Of a stretch of DNA of 64,000 nucleotides, positions 24,389-32,976 are shown piece by piece (positions within the stretch are counted from its first letter, which is position 1; the number at the start of each line of letters is the position of its first letter). The notes under the pieces were generated by a model that was not told the DNA's origin, did not search any database, and saw only the letters and a program-made list of their open reading frames with translations. The DNA lies in the NCBI RefSeq assembly GCF_014697075.1, contig NZ_JACJRE010000008.1, forward strand, positions 1 through 64,000, written 5' to 3'. The stretch is from Tolypothrix sp. FACHB-123. Lineage in GTDB: Bacteria > Cyanobacteriota > Cyanobacteriia > Cyanobacteriales > Nostocaceae. A program made the translations under genes and the position numbers.

Positions 24389-24799
24389 TTAAAGGTTTAA
24401 AGATGATAATCTTAAACTTTTACAAGAAATCTCTAGGCTACCATCTTCAGCACTGACAACGTTTACCTGATATTGTGGTAAACAAGTTTCTACTGCATTA
24501 CCTTTAATAATTTTCATTTCTTCTGCCAAGATGCAACTGACAAACTGTCCTTTTTCACTGAAAGAAATATAATTTTGGGATTTGCAAACAAAATTAGATG
24601 TACCTGTTTTATAACTAGAAATTTGCAAATTCATATCTTGACTGAGGATACAAGTTGCCAAGGAACCATTTCCATATTTGGCAATAGTGTTGGTTTCACA
24701 AACAACTGAAGCTTGAGCAGGTGAAGAAATTGCCATATTTAAGGTTAATAAACCGCAAGAAGATGTGAAAACTGCTAACAATGAAGAGAATATTTTCAT
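24389..24799 (-). CDS. Secreted cysteine-repeat protein
   Basis: A 136-residue protein with a Sec signal peptide (hydrophobic to about residue 28, cleavage near AQASVVC). The mature part shows about two and a half copies of a module of 40-45 residues: a leading Cys, a G-rich turn, then CIL followed by an acidic residue and Met (LATCILSQDM, FVSCILAEEM), and a third with EISC. Disulfide pairing within each module is likely in the periplasm. The family is not recognised. The frame opens two codons earlier at TTG, but ATG 24799 is the natural start. Confidence 0.7.
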   Translation of the reverse strand: MKIFSSLLAVFTSSCGLLTLNMAISSPAQASVVCETNTIAKYGNGSLATCILSQDMNLQISSYKTGTSNFVCKSQNYISFSEKGQFVSCILAEEMKIIKGNAVETCLPQYQVNVVSAEDGSLEISCKSLRLSSLNL

Positions 24800-24845
24800 A
24801 CACAAATTCTGAGATTTTTGATGGGTTTATTACAACAAAAAAGAT

Positions 24846-24873
24846 AAAAAAAAGGCATCTTTTACAGATGCCT
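24846..24873 (-). terminator. Intrinsic terminator on the minus strand
   Basis: Read on the minus strand, AGGCATC and GATGCCT form a perfect 7-bp stem followed by a run of seven T. It would stop transcripts arriving from the right (25157 or beyond). Confidence 0.75.
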
Positions 24874-25156
24874 ATTATGCAGGAAAACCCCCAAAAGGGT
24901 TATCCGTACACCTTCCCAACAATCAGCAACAGTCACTAACTTGAATTAGTGACACTCACAGACGTGAATATTAGTAATTTTATTAACTGTTAAGGATAAA
25001 TGACTCCGGTGTATACACTGAAAAAGTGATGTACTCTATACATTTATCAGCTGTGCCTAATTTAATTTATATATTTAATGTTGTTGGCTGTTGATAGGGC
25101 TTGTTGCATACAATAAAGTACTTACTAAGAACTCATCAAAACTTCGATAATAAACT
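24874..25156. other. Intergenic region with hairpin, possible small RNA on minus strand
   Basis: It contains a perfect 8-bp hairpin, GTCACTAA (24932-24939) with TTAGTGAC (24946-24953), and lies between the stop of the membrane-protein gene and the minus-strand terminator. A long 3' UTR or a small RNA are both possible. Confidence 0.35.
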
Positions 25157-26482
25157 CTAATTCTCTTGAGATTTCAATTTATTATCTTGGTTATAACGAT
25201 AGACTAATCCGCAAACCGCAGATAACATCAACCATGACAGTGTATTCAAACGAAAATCATAGAGAGTGACATCAACAGTATTAGAGAGTAACCAGCCAAA
25301 TAAGGCGATTATATAGGTAAAAAATAGCAATTTATCTTCATAAATGGGGAATTTTGCTTCGCGTAGCAATTTCACAGATGCATACAAAATCCAGCCTATT
25401 AAACCACAAAATAACAGCGTACTAGGTATCCCAGTTTCAGCCGTGAGCATTAAAAATAAGTTGTGGGGATGACCTAGAGAAATCTGCGTTTTTGCTTGGT
25501 ATAGTCCTGTAAAATTGCGTAATCCCCAGCCAGTCCAAGGATGTTGTTGAGTTAAAGACCAAGCAAATTCCCATTGGGTTTTACGCATTAAACCTACTGG
25601 CCTGTCAGGATACATATCATCGTTTAAGCGCGCCCAAAAGAAAGCGGGAACGAAGCGGCGAAAAAATTGGGCGAATGGTGAGGGCGCAAACGCTGCTAAT
25701 AAAATGCAAGTAGCGATCGCACTTACACCACCTACCAGAATTCGCCAACCTTGGTAGACTGCATAAGCTAAACAAACAAAAATAGCGATCGCCCAAGCAT
25801 TCCGGGAGTTAGTAAAAATTAAAGCGATAAAGTTGATAATTCCCGTAATCGTCAGAAATATCAGGGGTGTCTTAGAAGTTTGAATTTGCTTGGTGATTAA
25901 CTGCCATTGTTCTAGTCCCAAACCCAAGCATAAGGTAAAAAGTATGACTAAATAAGTACCTAAAGTATTAGCGTGCATTAAAATTGATGACATCCGCCCT
26001 GGTGGTTCTCCTCCCGGTGCGATCGTCCACTCCAATACCACCCATAAAAAGGTTAAATTGAGAGACCAGCCCAAAAAGAACTGTCCTAAGCCCAAAATAG
26101 TGATAGGTACTGAAGCAATTACCAAAATCCAAGCCATTTGTCGCAATTGGGCGATTTTTTGGAATAAAGCACTCAATCCGGCAAAAACAATAAAGTAGGG
26201 TACAAAATTAAATAAGCCGACATAAGCCAGGGTCTTGTCATCAGCAAACCCAGCAGTAATAATCAACAATACAGTTAGAAGCGCAAATCCCCAATTAATA
26301 GGACGGCGGATAATTTTGCCCCATTGACGCGCCAATGTAATTAAAGATGCCAAAACTATCAATACAGCCCCCAAAAAGGGACTCAATGGGAAAAGAACAA
26401 GCCCCACTTGAGTCAAATTCCAAGGTAATTGTAAGGCTTTGTTTGGATGGTAAACAGCCTGTATCAAGCTAGCTCCCAGCAT
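25157..26482 (-). CDS. O-antigen ligase / polymerase family membrane protein
   Basis: A 441-residue protein with 10-12 hydrophobic segments and a large loop before the C-terminal helices. The Wzy_C-type signature is visible as GWGLRNFTGLYQ followed by GHPHNLFLMLTAETGIP. Family members ligate or polymerise surface polysaccharide. The cyanobacterial relative IctB was once linked to inorganic carbon uptake, but this protein lacks enough similarity by eye to assign that name. It overlaps the upstream YaaW-like gene by 19 bases, so they form one unit. Confidence 0.82.
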   Translation of the reverse strand: MLGASLIQAVYHPNKALQLPWNLTQVGLVLFPLSPFLGAVLIVLASLITLARQWGKIIRRPINWGFALLTVLLIITAGFADDKTLAYVGLFNFVPYFIVFAGLSALFQKIAQLRQMAWILVIASVPITILGLGQFFLGWSLNLTFLWVVLEWTIAPGGEPPGRMSSILMHANTLGTYLVILFTLCLGLGLEQWQLITKQIQTSKTPLIFLTITGIINFIALIFTNSRNAWAIAIFVCLAYAVYQGWRILVGGVSAIATCILLAAFAPSPFAQFFRRFVPAFFWARLNDDMYPDRPVGLMRKTQWEFAWSLTQQHPWTGWGLRNFTGLYQAKTQISLGHPHNLFLMLTAETGIPSTLLFCGLIGWILYASVKLLREAKFPIYEDKLLFFTYIIALFGWLLSNTVDVTLYDFRLNTLSWLMLSAVCGLVYRYNQDNKLKSQEN

Positions 26483-27306
26483 TCACTACGGGTTAGACGA
26501 ATTTGTGCTAGGGCGAATATAGTCGGAATAATCCGACCATAGTTAGTGGCGATCGCTCTCCACCCTAAATCTGCAAAGAACCAAGCCCACATTACTGGCC
26601 CAATAAACGCAAAAACACTGCGCATCGCTCCATAACGAGCAGCGTTAACAGTCATGCCTCGCCGTGCCATTTGCAACGTCACGTAAGTTTGAAACTGCGT
26701 AGTCGTAGTAGCTGTGCCTTGAATAGCAGTGGTTTTGGCTACTTGATAAGTTGCAAAGTGTGTAGCAAATTGCCGAGCAATTTGTTTAAGTACCAGTGGT
26801 TGAATCACAGAAGTTACAGCTAAAGCACTACCACCTTTAAAAATTATGCCTAAGGGGTCACGTTGTAATAAAAGTGGCAGCGGTTGTTTAACTTCTGATT
26901 TGATCAGGTGACTCTGCACCTGGACAGTTAATTTTTGCTTTTCTTGTTCTGGCAATTTTTTCCACACATGCCCTAATAAATGCAAAAATACTTCTGCTTC
27001 TAAATCTACCGTTGCCAGTTGGTTAGAATAGGGTATTTTTAAATACTTACATACTTGAATTAACGCTTGGCGGTAAGTCACCTGACTTGTACGTCCCCGC
27101 AATACTGTCATCCCATCTGCGGCTAAAAAGCGAAAACGATCTTCTAGTGTATCTAACCAAGCTTTGCGGTCTTGACTTTGGACTTCAATCGGTTCAGGTG
27201 TATGAACGTAGTCTAAGGGATTGAACTTACGACTAAACAGAATTGCCGTTAAATCCTGCAATTCTTCTTCAGTTGCTAGCTCTAAAGCCGCCCTGAGTTC
27301 ATCCAA
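26464..27306 (-). CDS. YaaW-family (UPF0174) protein
   Basis: A 280-residue protein. The N terminus (MDELRAALELATEEELQDLT, then ILFSRKFNPLDY) and the middle part follow the YaaW/UPF0174 pattern. The C-terminal third has hydrophobic segments (VFAFIGPVMWAWFFADLGW) that suggest membrane association. Function is unknown. It is the first gene of a two-gene minus-strand operon with the O-antigen-ligase-type protein. Confidence 0.7.
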   Translation of the reverse strand: MDELRAALELATEEELQDLTAILFSRKFNPLDYVHTPEPIEVQSQDRKAWLDTLEDRFRFLAADGMTVLRGRTSQVTYRQALIQVCKYLKIPYSNQLATVDLEAEVFLHLLGHVWKKLPEQEKQKLTVQVQSHLIKSEVKQPLPLLLQRDPLGIIFKGGSALAVTSVIQPLVLKQIARQFATHFATYQVAKTTAIQGTATTTTQFQTYVTLQMARRGMTVNAARYGAMRSVFAFIGPVMWAWFFADLGWRAIATNYGRIIPTIFALAQIRLTRSECWELA

Positions 27307-28291
27307 TTTCCCTTCCTCCCTTCCGTGCTGCTTTCTGTACCCTATTCTACTATTAGGTTTCAGCAGACATTTAGTAACGTTTGTTGCAAGATTATAAATT
27401 CATTAGCAAATTCTCTTGCATTATCCTGGAGTGGCTGGTGTTAAATCTTGTCTGGGGGTATCAGCTGAAGTCACAGGTAGCAGCGAGCAAATTGGTTGAG
27501 AATATTTAACCATTCTGGCAATATTCGTCACTTATTTGCATTGATTGTAGGTGATGCTTAAGATGATCGCATATCCGCTCTATATTTTTGGTCAATTTTT
27601 ATCTAGCAATTCCCAAAATCTTCCCCATACATCAATCGTCTGTAAGTTACCACAGATGTACTCAGGGGAATAATGTATTTTTTTGCATTATTTTTTATAA
27701 AAATATTAAGTATAAATATATGCATAATGGGTAAAATAAAATTTTTTACCTTATCAAGCCTTTCAAAAAAAAATTCATATTAATAGGCTTTTTGATGACG
27801 ACAAAATATAAATCCTCACATTTTCCTCAGAATTACTACTTATAATCAAAGTTTAAAAAATATCATTGCTTATATATAAGCATTTACAGCTTTTTGGTGG
27901 CTTTTATACCATTAGCTCAATTAACGTACGCAGCACATGAGAATTCTACAGCCGATCTCTAATTCAACATTTGAGGGGCACAATCATTGGTGTCAACTTA
28001 ACGTGAAACCCTCTTGGTTGCAAGGTTTTGCCCTCACCCCCAGCCCCTCTCCCTGAAGGAGAGGGGAGCAAGAGATTTAGTTCCCCTTCTCCTGGGGGAG
28101 AAGGGGTTAGGGGATGAGGGCGAGGGTTTTTGTACAACACTCGCCGTATATAGCTTTTAGCTTAAGTTGACACGTATGGGGCACAATTCTCTGTGATTGA
28201 GGGGTGGTGCTATTGACTGACCAAAAGCCCGATTCAAACAGGCTTGATGCACAAATTTTCTTTGTCGGGGAGTGACAAAAAGGATTACAAC
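27307..28291. other. Long AT-rich intergenic region upstream of tpsB
   Basis: Nearly 1 kb separates divergent units. The left two thirds are very AT-rich with no supported ORF. The right third holds the MITE-like element at 27990-28173. The tpsB promoter must be in or after the element, but no clear boxes could be fixed. Confidence 0.6.
27990..28173. mobile_element. MITE-like element with terminal inverted repeats and flanking direct repeats
   Basis: Perfect 12-bp terminal inverted repeats, GTGTCAACTTAA (27990-28001) and TTAAGTTGACAC (28162-28173), bound a 184-bp non-coding element. The inside contains two strong hairpins, CCCCTCTCC/GGAGAGGGG and CCCCTTCTCC/GGAGAAGGGG. A 10-bp direct repeat, GGGGCACAAT, flanks it at 27975-27984 and 28178-28187, 4-5 bases outside each end. 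There is no transposase gene, so it would be non-autonomous. It ends about 120 bases before the tpsB start. Confidence 0.75.
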
Positions 28292-30061
28292 ATGATGACT
28301 ATCGTCTCTAGCCCAATCTGTTCTAAGTCTTTAAAATACCGCTTTGGACTGAAATCGCTGACATTCGGCTTTTTTTTATTAGCAGTCATGGGTAATTATG
28401 AAAATGCTGTAGCCCAAACTACAAACCCTCAAAGCTTACCACCAGGACGGGTAGAAGAAGTGCCGATCACACCATTACCTTCAGATGTGCTACCACCGCC
28501 ACCAGAGGATAATCAATTACTACCGTCGCCAACACTACCAGAACAGTCAAATCCCGGACAGGATGAGGCGAATATTAAATTTCGGGTCGATCGCATTGAA
28601 GTTGTTGGAAGTACAGTCTTCAAACCAGAACAGTTTGCGGCGATTACTACTCCTTATGTGGGTAAGGAACTGACGTTTGCAGAGTTATTACAAATCAGAG
28701 ATGCGATTACCAAGCTTTACACTGATCAGGGTTATGTCACTACAGGAGCGTTGATTACACCCCAGACAGTAGAAGCCGGCACAATCAAAATTCAGGTGAT
28801 TGAAGGTACTCTGCAAGAAATTAAAATTGTTGGTAACCGACGATTAAATAGTCAATATATTCGCTCGCGGATTCAACTGGGTGCAGGAACGCCCTTAAAT
28901 GTACCCCGCTTACTAGAAAAGCTGCAACTACTCCGTCTTGATCCGCGCATTCAAAATTTATCAGCAGAGTTGCAAATGGGTGTGCGTCCAGGAAGCAACA
29001 TTTTACAAGTGGAAGTCCAAGAAGCTGATACTTTTAGACTAACAACAAGTATAGATAATGGGCGATCGCCTAGTGTGGGTAGTTTTCGCCGGGGTGTGGA
29101 TCTGCAAGAAGCGAATTTACTCGGTTTAGGCGATACCTTGAGTGTGGGCTACGCCAACACTGATGGCAGTAATACAATTAATTTCAATTACACCTTACCA
29201 ATTAATGCTCAGAATGGCACTCTCTCCTTTGGTTTTAACAAGGGTTGGAACCGTGTCATAGAAGAGCCATTCAGCGTGCTGGATATTCAATCAGATACAA
29301 CTTCTTACGAATTTAGCTATCGTCAACCGTTACTGCAAAAGCCAACTCAAGAATTAGCGGTAGGCTTATCGTTTTCTCGCCAGGAAAGCCAAACTGAGTT
29401 AGGTATTGATAATATCGGCCCGTTTCGCCTGTCACCAGGTGCAGACGAGCAAGGAAGAACCAATATTTCTGCCCTGCGCTTTTTTCAAGAATATACCCAG
29501 CGTAGTACCAGCCAAGTTTTTGCACTGCGATCGCAATTTAGCTTTGGTGTAGATTGGTTGGGAGGAAATGTCAGTGAAGATGAGCCAGATACCCGCTTTT
29601 TTTCTTGGCGCGGACAAGCTCAGTGGGTGCGACAGTTAGCACCAGATACCCTATTTTTAACTAGAGGCGATATCCAACTATCCGCAAATTCCCTCGTACC
29701 CTTGGAACAATTTGGTCTAGGTGGACAGCTAAGTGTGCGGGGTTATCGCCAGGATACATTACTTACAGATAATGGCATGTTGTTTTCCGCAGAATTTCGC
29801 TTACCGATTCTCCGTGTTCCCAAAATGGGCGGAGTTCTCCAACTAACACCTTTTATTGATGTGGGTACAGGCTGGAATGTCAAAGGCGACAATCCATCAC
29901 CAAGTACCTTAGTAGGTACGGGTTTAGGGCTACTGTGGAAACAAGGCGATAGTTTCTCCGCTCGCTTTGATTGGGGAATTCCCTTAACTTCAGTGGAAGG
30001 TGAAAAGCGCAGTTTACAAGAAAATGGGCTGTATTTCTCAGTGCAGTATTCACCGTTTTAA
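28292..30061 (+). CDS. TpsB-type outer-membrane transporter (ShlB/FhaC family)
   Basis: A 589-residue protein starting at ATG 28292, where AAGGA is well spaced; the frame extends 16 codons upstream without a good site. After a signal peptide ending near AVAQ and a proline-rich linker (PPPPEDNQLLPSPTLP), two POTRA domains (about 95-235) precede a 16-strand barrel. The barrel has the family VRGY motif (QLSVRGYRQD) and a terminal aromatic (QYSPF). TpsB proteins export unfolded TpsA partners through the outer membrane by recognising the N-terminal TPS domain. It is the only transporter beside six TpsA-type genes and probably serves all of them. Confidence 0.92.
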   Translation: MMTIVSSPICSKSLKYRFGLKSLTFGFFLLAVMGNYENAVAQTTNPQSLPPGRVEEVPITPLPSDVLPPPPEDNQLLPSPTLPEQSNPGQDEANIKFRVDRIEVVGSTVFKPEQFAAITTPYVGKELTFAELLQIRDAITKLYTDQGYVTTGALITPQTVEAGTIKIQVIEGTLQEIKIVGNRRLNSQYIRSRIQLGAGTPLNVPRLLEKLQLLRLDPRIQNLSAELQMGVRPGSNILQVEVQEADTFRLTTSIDNGRSPSVGSFRRGVDLQEANLLGLGDTLSVGYANTDGSNTINFNYTLPINAQNGTLSFGFNKGWNRVIEEPFSVLDIQSDTTSYEFSYRQPLLQKPTQELAVGLSFSRQESQTELGIDNIGPFRLSPGADEQGRTNISALRFFQEYTQRSTSQVFALRSQFSFGVDWLGGNVSEDEPDTRFFSWRGQAQWVRQLAPDTLFLTRGDIQLSANSLVPLEQFGLGGQLSVRGYRQDTLLTDNGMLFSAEFRLPILRVPKMGGVLQLTPFIDVGTGWNVKGDNPSPSTLVGTGLGLLWKQGDSFSARFDWGIPLTSVEGEKRSLQENGLYFSVQYSPF

Positions 30062-30091
30062 TCGAACAATACTGTAGCCTCAATTCCTATT

Positions 30092-30182
30092 AGGACTTAC
30101 ACCATAAATCTCCAAAACTCTTATTCCTCTGTGGACTTTGTGGACTCTACGGTTTGATTTTTTTTACCTATATGTAAGTCCT
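30092..30182. repeat. Foldback element between tpsB and the first tpsA
   Basis: A perfect 10-bp inverted repeat, AGGACTTACA (30092-30101) with TGTAAGTCCT (30173-30182), bounds 91 bp. CCTAT occurs on both outer flanks (30086-30090 and 30184-30188), which may be a target duplication. It is non-coding. Confidence 0.6.
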
Positions 30183-30296
30183 GCCTATATTCAAAAACTC
30201 TGTAAAAACCTAAGAAACATTAGATTTGTTGCTTTATTTGTAAACACGATCAAGCTGTGGTTCTTCAGGGTTAACTGTAACAAATAATAATCAATC

Positions 30297-30325
30297 TTGA
30301 CAATGTCGTAAATTATACTTGTAAT
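30297..30325 (+). promoter_or_regulatory. Promoter candidate of the first tpsA gene
   Basis: A perfect TTGACA (30297-30302), a 17-bp spacer and TGTAAT (30320-30325), about 40 bases before ATG 30366. This gene lacks the GGGAA box found before the other five. Confidence 0.5.
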
Positions 30326-30365
30326 AAAAACATAACTAAAGTCATAGTCAAGAAAAATCCAGAAT

Positions 30366-32888
30366 ATGAGAGCGATTTTGTTTGAAACAAGCCAGACAAT
30401 TAATGTATTTATTGTATCATTAATTACAGAATTATTGGCTTTGAGCTTAGTATTACCCGCAATAGCTCAAGTCACATCTGATGGTACTACCAACACCATT
30501 GTCAACCAAAATAATCATAATTTTAATATTATTAATGGTATAGAAAAAGGTAGTAATTTATTTCACAGCTTTAGCAATTTTTCTATACCTACGGGTAGTA
30601 CAGCAACTTTTGATTTAACCCACACACCTAATATTACGACTATATTTAGTCGGGTGACTGGTGGAAATGTTTCCCAGATTGATGGATTAATTCAAACTCT
30701 TAATAGTAATAATCCCGTAAGTTTGTTTTTGATGAATCCCAATGGAATTGTGTTTGGGCAAAATGCCGCGTTAAATATTGGTGGTTCCTTTATAGGTACG
30801 ACAGCAAATAGTATTAAATTCGCTGATGGCACAGAATTTAGTGCAGTAAATCCGACTGGGACACCATTGTTGACAATGAGTGTGCCGATTGGGTTGCAGA
30901 TGGGGATTAATTCCGCCGAGATTCAAGTCAATGGGCAAGGACACAATGTTACTAGAGTCGGTGCTTCTCTGCTGAATCGTGGCAATACGAGTACAGGACT
31001 ACAGGTAACTCCTGGTAATACATTGACCTTAGTAGGGAGCGACATTTTTCTAGATGGTGGTGTGTTATCAGCTAATTCTGGAAAAGTGGAATTAGTTGCT
31101 TTGCACAGTGGGCAATGGACGCTCGGAAAAGGGGATTCTTTAGGAACGGTAGATCCAAATCTCACATCGCAATTGGGGGATATTCAACTCCGATCTGCAT
31201 CGCTCGTTGATGTAAGCGGCATCTTCTCTGGAGCAGTGCAGATGATGGGACAAAATATTCGCTTGCAAGATGGTTCGATCGTGATGGGACAGAATTTCGG
31301 GGAACAACCAGGGCGAGATTTCCAAATCATCGGACGTGAATCGATAACCTTAAGTGGCACAACACCTGCTGTTTCTAGCCGAATCGTAACTCAGTCGCTA
31401 AGTTTCGGCAAAGGAGGTGATATTCAGGTCTCTGCTCCACACATTGCCCTCAGTGATGGATCAACGATCGCTTCACACACCTTTAGTTCAAGTTCAACTG
31501 GCGATCTTACTGTTTATGCACCTGAGACCTTAACCCTAACAGGATTTTCTCCCTTGGATATCTCGAATATCACTGCATTGGTCACTACAACCTTTAACAC
31601 TGGAACTGCAGGAAAAGTAACCGTATTCACAAGTACGCTCACCTTAAACGAGGGTGGAGGAGTGTCGTCTGCCACACTCAGCAAAGGCGATGGGGGGTTA
31701 GTCACAGTCAATGCGACCAATCTTATTGCTATAGACGGAATATCTCCTTTTGCAGGTAGTGGAATTAGTTCGATTTCCTTTGGTCCAGGAAATGCAGGAG
31801 ATATTGTCATTAATGTACCCAAATTGAAGATTAGCAATGCCGGCACTGTTTCTTCCAGTGGGAATGCCAATGGAAATGCAGGTAACATTTGGGTTCGCGC
31901 TTCAGATTCGATCGACATTTTTAACAACCAGATCCCCGATCCATCGCTTCCCCCAGAGCTAATACCTTTGACTCACATTACTTCAAGCGTTTACATTTAT
32001 CCTCTCTACCTTCGACTGTTGTTAGGACTCCCAGACGTTTCTACTGGGAATGCCGGTTCAGTTCACATCTATACACCAAATCTCACCCTGACCAATGCAG
32101 GAAAAGTGACTGTGAACAATTTTGGGACTGGCAATGGGGGATTCATTGATATTCATGCCGATCGGATTACCCTGAAAAATCAAGCACTCATTTCTGCAAT
32201 TACTGCTTCAGGCGATGGCGGCGACATTAATCTTCAAACTCAGGAATTGTTACAGCTGCGTCAAATGAGCCAGATATCGACAGAAGCAAGAAATAATGGA
32301 GATGGGGGAAATATCTCCATCCAATCGCCGATTCTACTCGGTTTAGAAAATAGTGACATCATCGCCAATGCAGAGGGAGGTCGCGGTGGCAACATTAACA
32401 TCACAACTCAAGGGATTATTGGTTTAGAATTTCACAATACTCTCACACCAACAGAAGAACTTACCAATGACATCACAGCCAGTTCTCAGTTTAATGTCAA
32501 TGGTTCTGTACAAATTAATAATATTGGTATTGACCCTAACTCCGGCTTAGTAGAATTACCTGCAAGTATCACTGATTCATCGCAACAAATAGCTAGTGGT
32601 TGTAGTGCAAATCCTGGTAGTAGTTTTGTCGCTACTGGAAGGGGTGGTGTACCGCAAAATCCCACACAGGAAATCAGGAGCGATCGCACTTGGTCTGATC
32701 TTCGCGATATATCTGCATATCGCAGCAAAGAGCAAGTACAAGCCCAAATGCCCGAATCACCACAGGCTCTTGTGCAAGCTACATCTTGGCATCGCAATCC
32801 TAACGGTAAAATTGAGTTAGTCGCTGTTCACGGTGGCTATACGCAACGGGATTTAACCTGTACTGCTGTGCTTCAAAGCCAACTGTGA
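30366..32888 (+). CDS. TpsA-type exoprotein 1 (filamentous haemagglutinin N-terminal domain)
   Basis: An 840-residue secreted protein. A signal peptide ends near LPAIAQ. The TPS secretion domain (about 35-165) shows GSNLFHSFSNFSIP, NPVSLFLMNPNGIVFGQNA and GGSFIGTTANSIKFADGTEF. The middle is a repetitive right-handed beta-helix with many G-N-A-G turns. The last 120 residues carry the array's common C-terminal signature: SDRTWSDLRDISAYR, VQATSWHRNPNGKIELVA and a final LTCTAV. It begins with MRAI like four of its five neighbours. It is likely a TpsB substrate and cell-surface or released adhesin. Confidence 0.9.
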   Translation: MRAILFETSQTINVFIVSLITELLALSLVLPAIAQVTSDGTTNTIVNQNNHNFNIINGIEKGSNLFHSFSNFSIPTGSTATFDLTHTPNITTIFSRVTGGNVSQIDGLIQTLNSNNPVSLFLMNPNGIVFGQNAALNIGGSFIGTTANSIKFADGTEFSAVNPTGTPLLTMSVPIGLQMGINSAEIQVNGQGHNVTRVGASLLNRGNTSTGLQVTPGNTLTLVGSDIFLDGGVLSANSGKVELVALHSGQWTLGKGDSLGTVDPNLTSQLGDIQLRSASLVDVSGIFSGAVQMMGQNIRLQDGSIVMGQNFGEQPGRDFQIIGRESITLSGTTPAVSSRIVTQSLSFGKGGDIQVSAPHIALSDGSTIASHTFSSSSTGDLTVYAPETLTLTGFSPLDISNITALVTTTFNTGTAGKVTVFTSTLTLNEGGGVSSATLSKGDGGLVTVNATNLIAIDGISPFAGSGISSISFGPGNAGDIVINVPKLKISNAGTVSSSGNANGNAGNIWVRASDSIDIFNNQIPDPSLPPELIPLTHITSSVYIYPLYLRLLLGLPDVSTGNAGSVHIYTPNLTLTNAGKVTVNNFGTGNGGFIDIHADRITLKNQALISAITASGDGGDINLQTQELLQLRQMSQISTEARNNGDGGNISIQSPILLGLENSDIIANAEGGRGGNINITTQGIIGLEFHNTLTPTEELTNDITASSQFNVNGSVQINNIGIDPNSGLVELPASITDSSQQIASGCSANPGSSFVATGRGGVPQNPTQEIRSDRTWSDLRDISAYRSKEQVQAQMPESPQALVQATSWHRNPNGKIELVAVHGGYTQRDLTCTAVLQSQL

Positions 32889-32932
32889 CACATGGCGACA
32901 CGTTAAATTAATGTTATCAATCATGCTATTTC

Positions 32933-32937
32933 GGGAA
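32933..32937 (+). promoter_or_regulatory. Shared GGGAA box before tpsA 2
   Basis: TATTTCGGGAAACCTAA surrounds this box 44 nt before ATG 32977. Equivalent boxes precede the next four genes, 40-41 nt before each start. It is probably a common transcription or leader element. Confidence 0.5.
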
Positions 32938-32976
32938 ACCTAACTTATCAGTTACAGCACAGGATTTATTGATAGC

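Noticed and set aside
25157-26482. Naming the O-antigen-ligase-type protein IctB
   Set aside because: Only the general family motifs fit; the IctB-specific segments I remember were not found.
28031-28131. Treating the paired C-rich hairpins as two terminators for upstream genes
   Set aside because: They lie inside an element with defined inverted ends, no plus-strand gene precedes them, and they lack proper T tracts.
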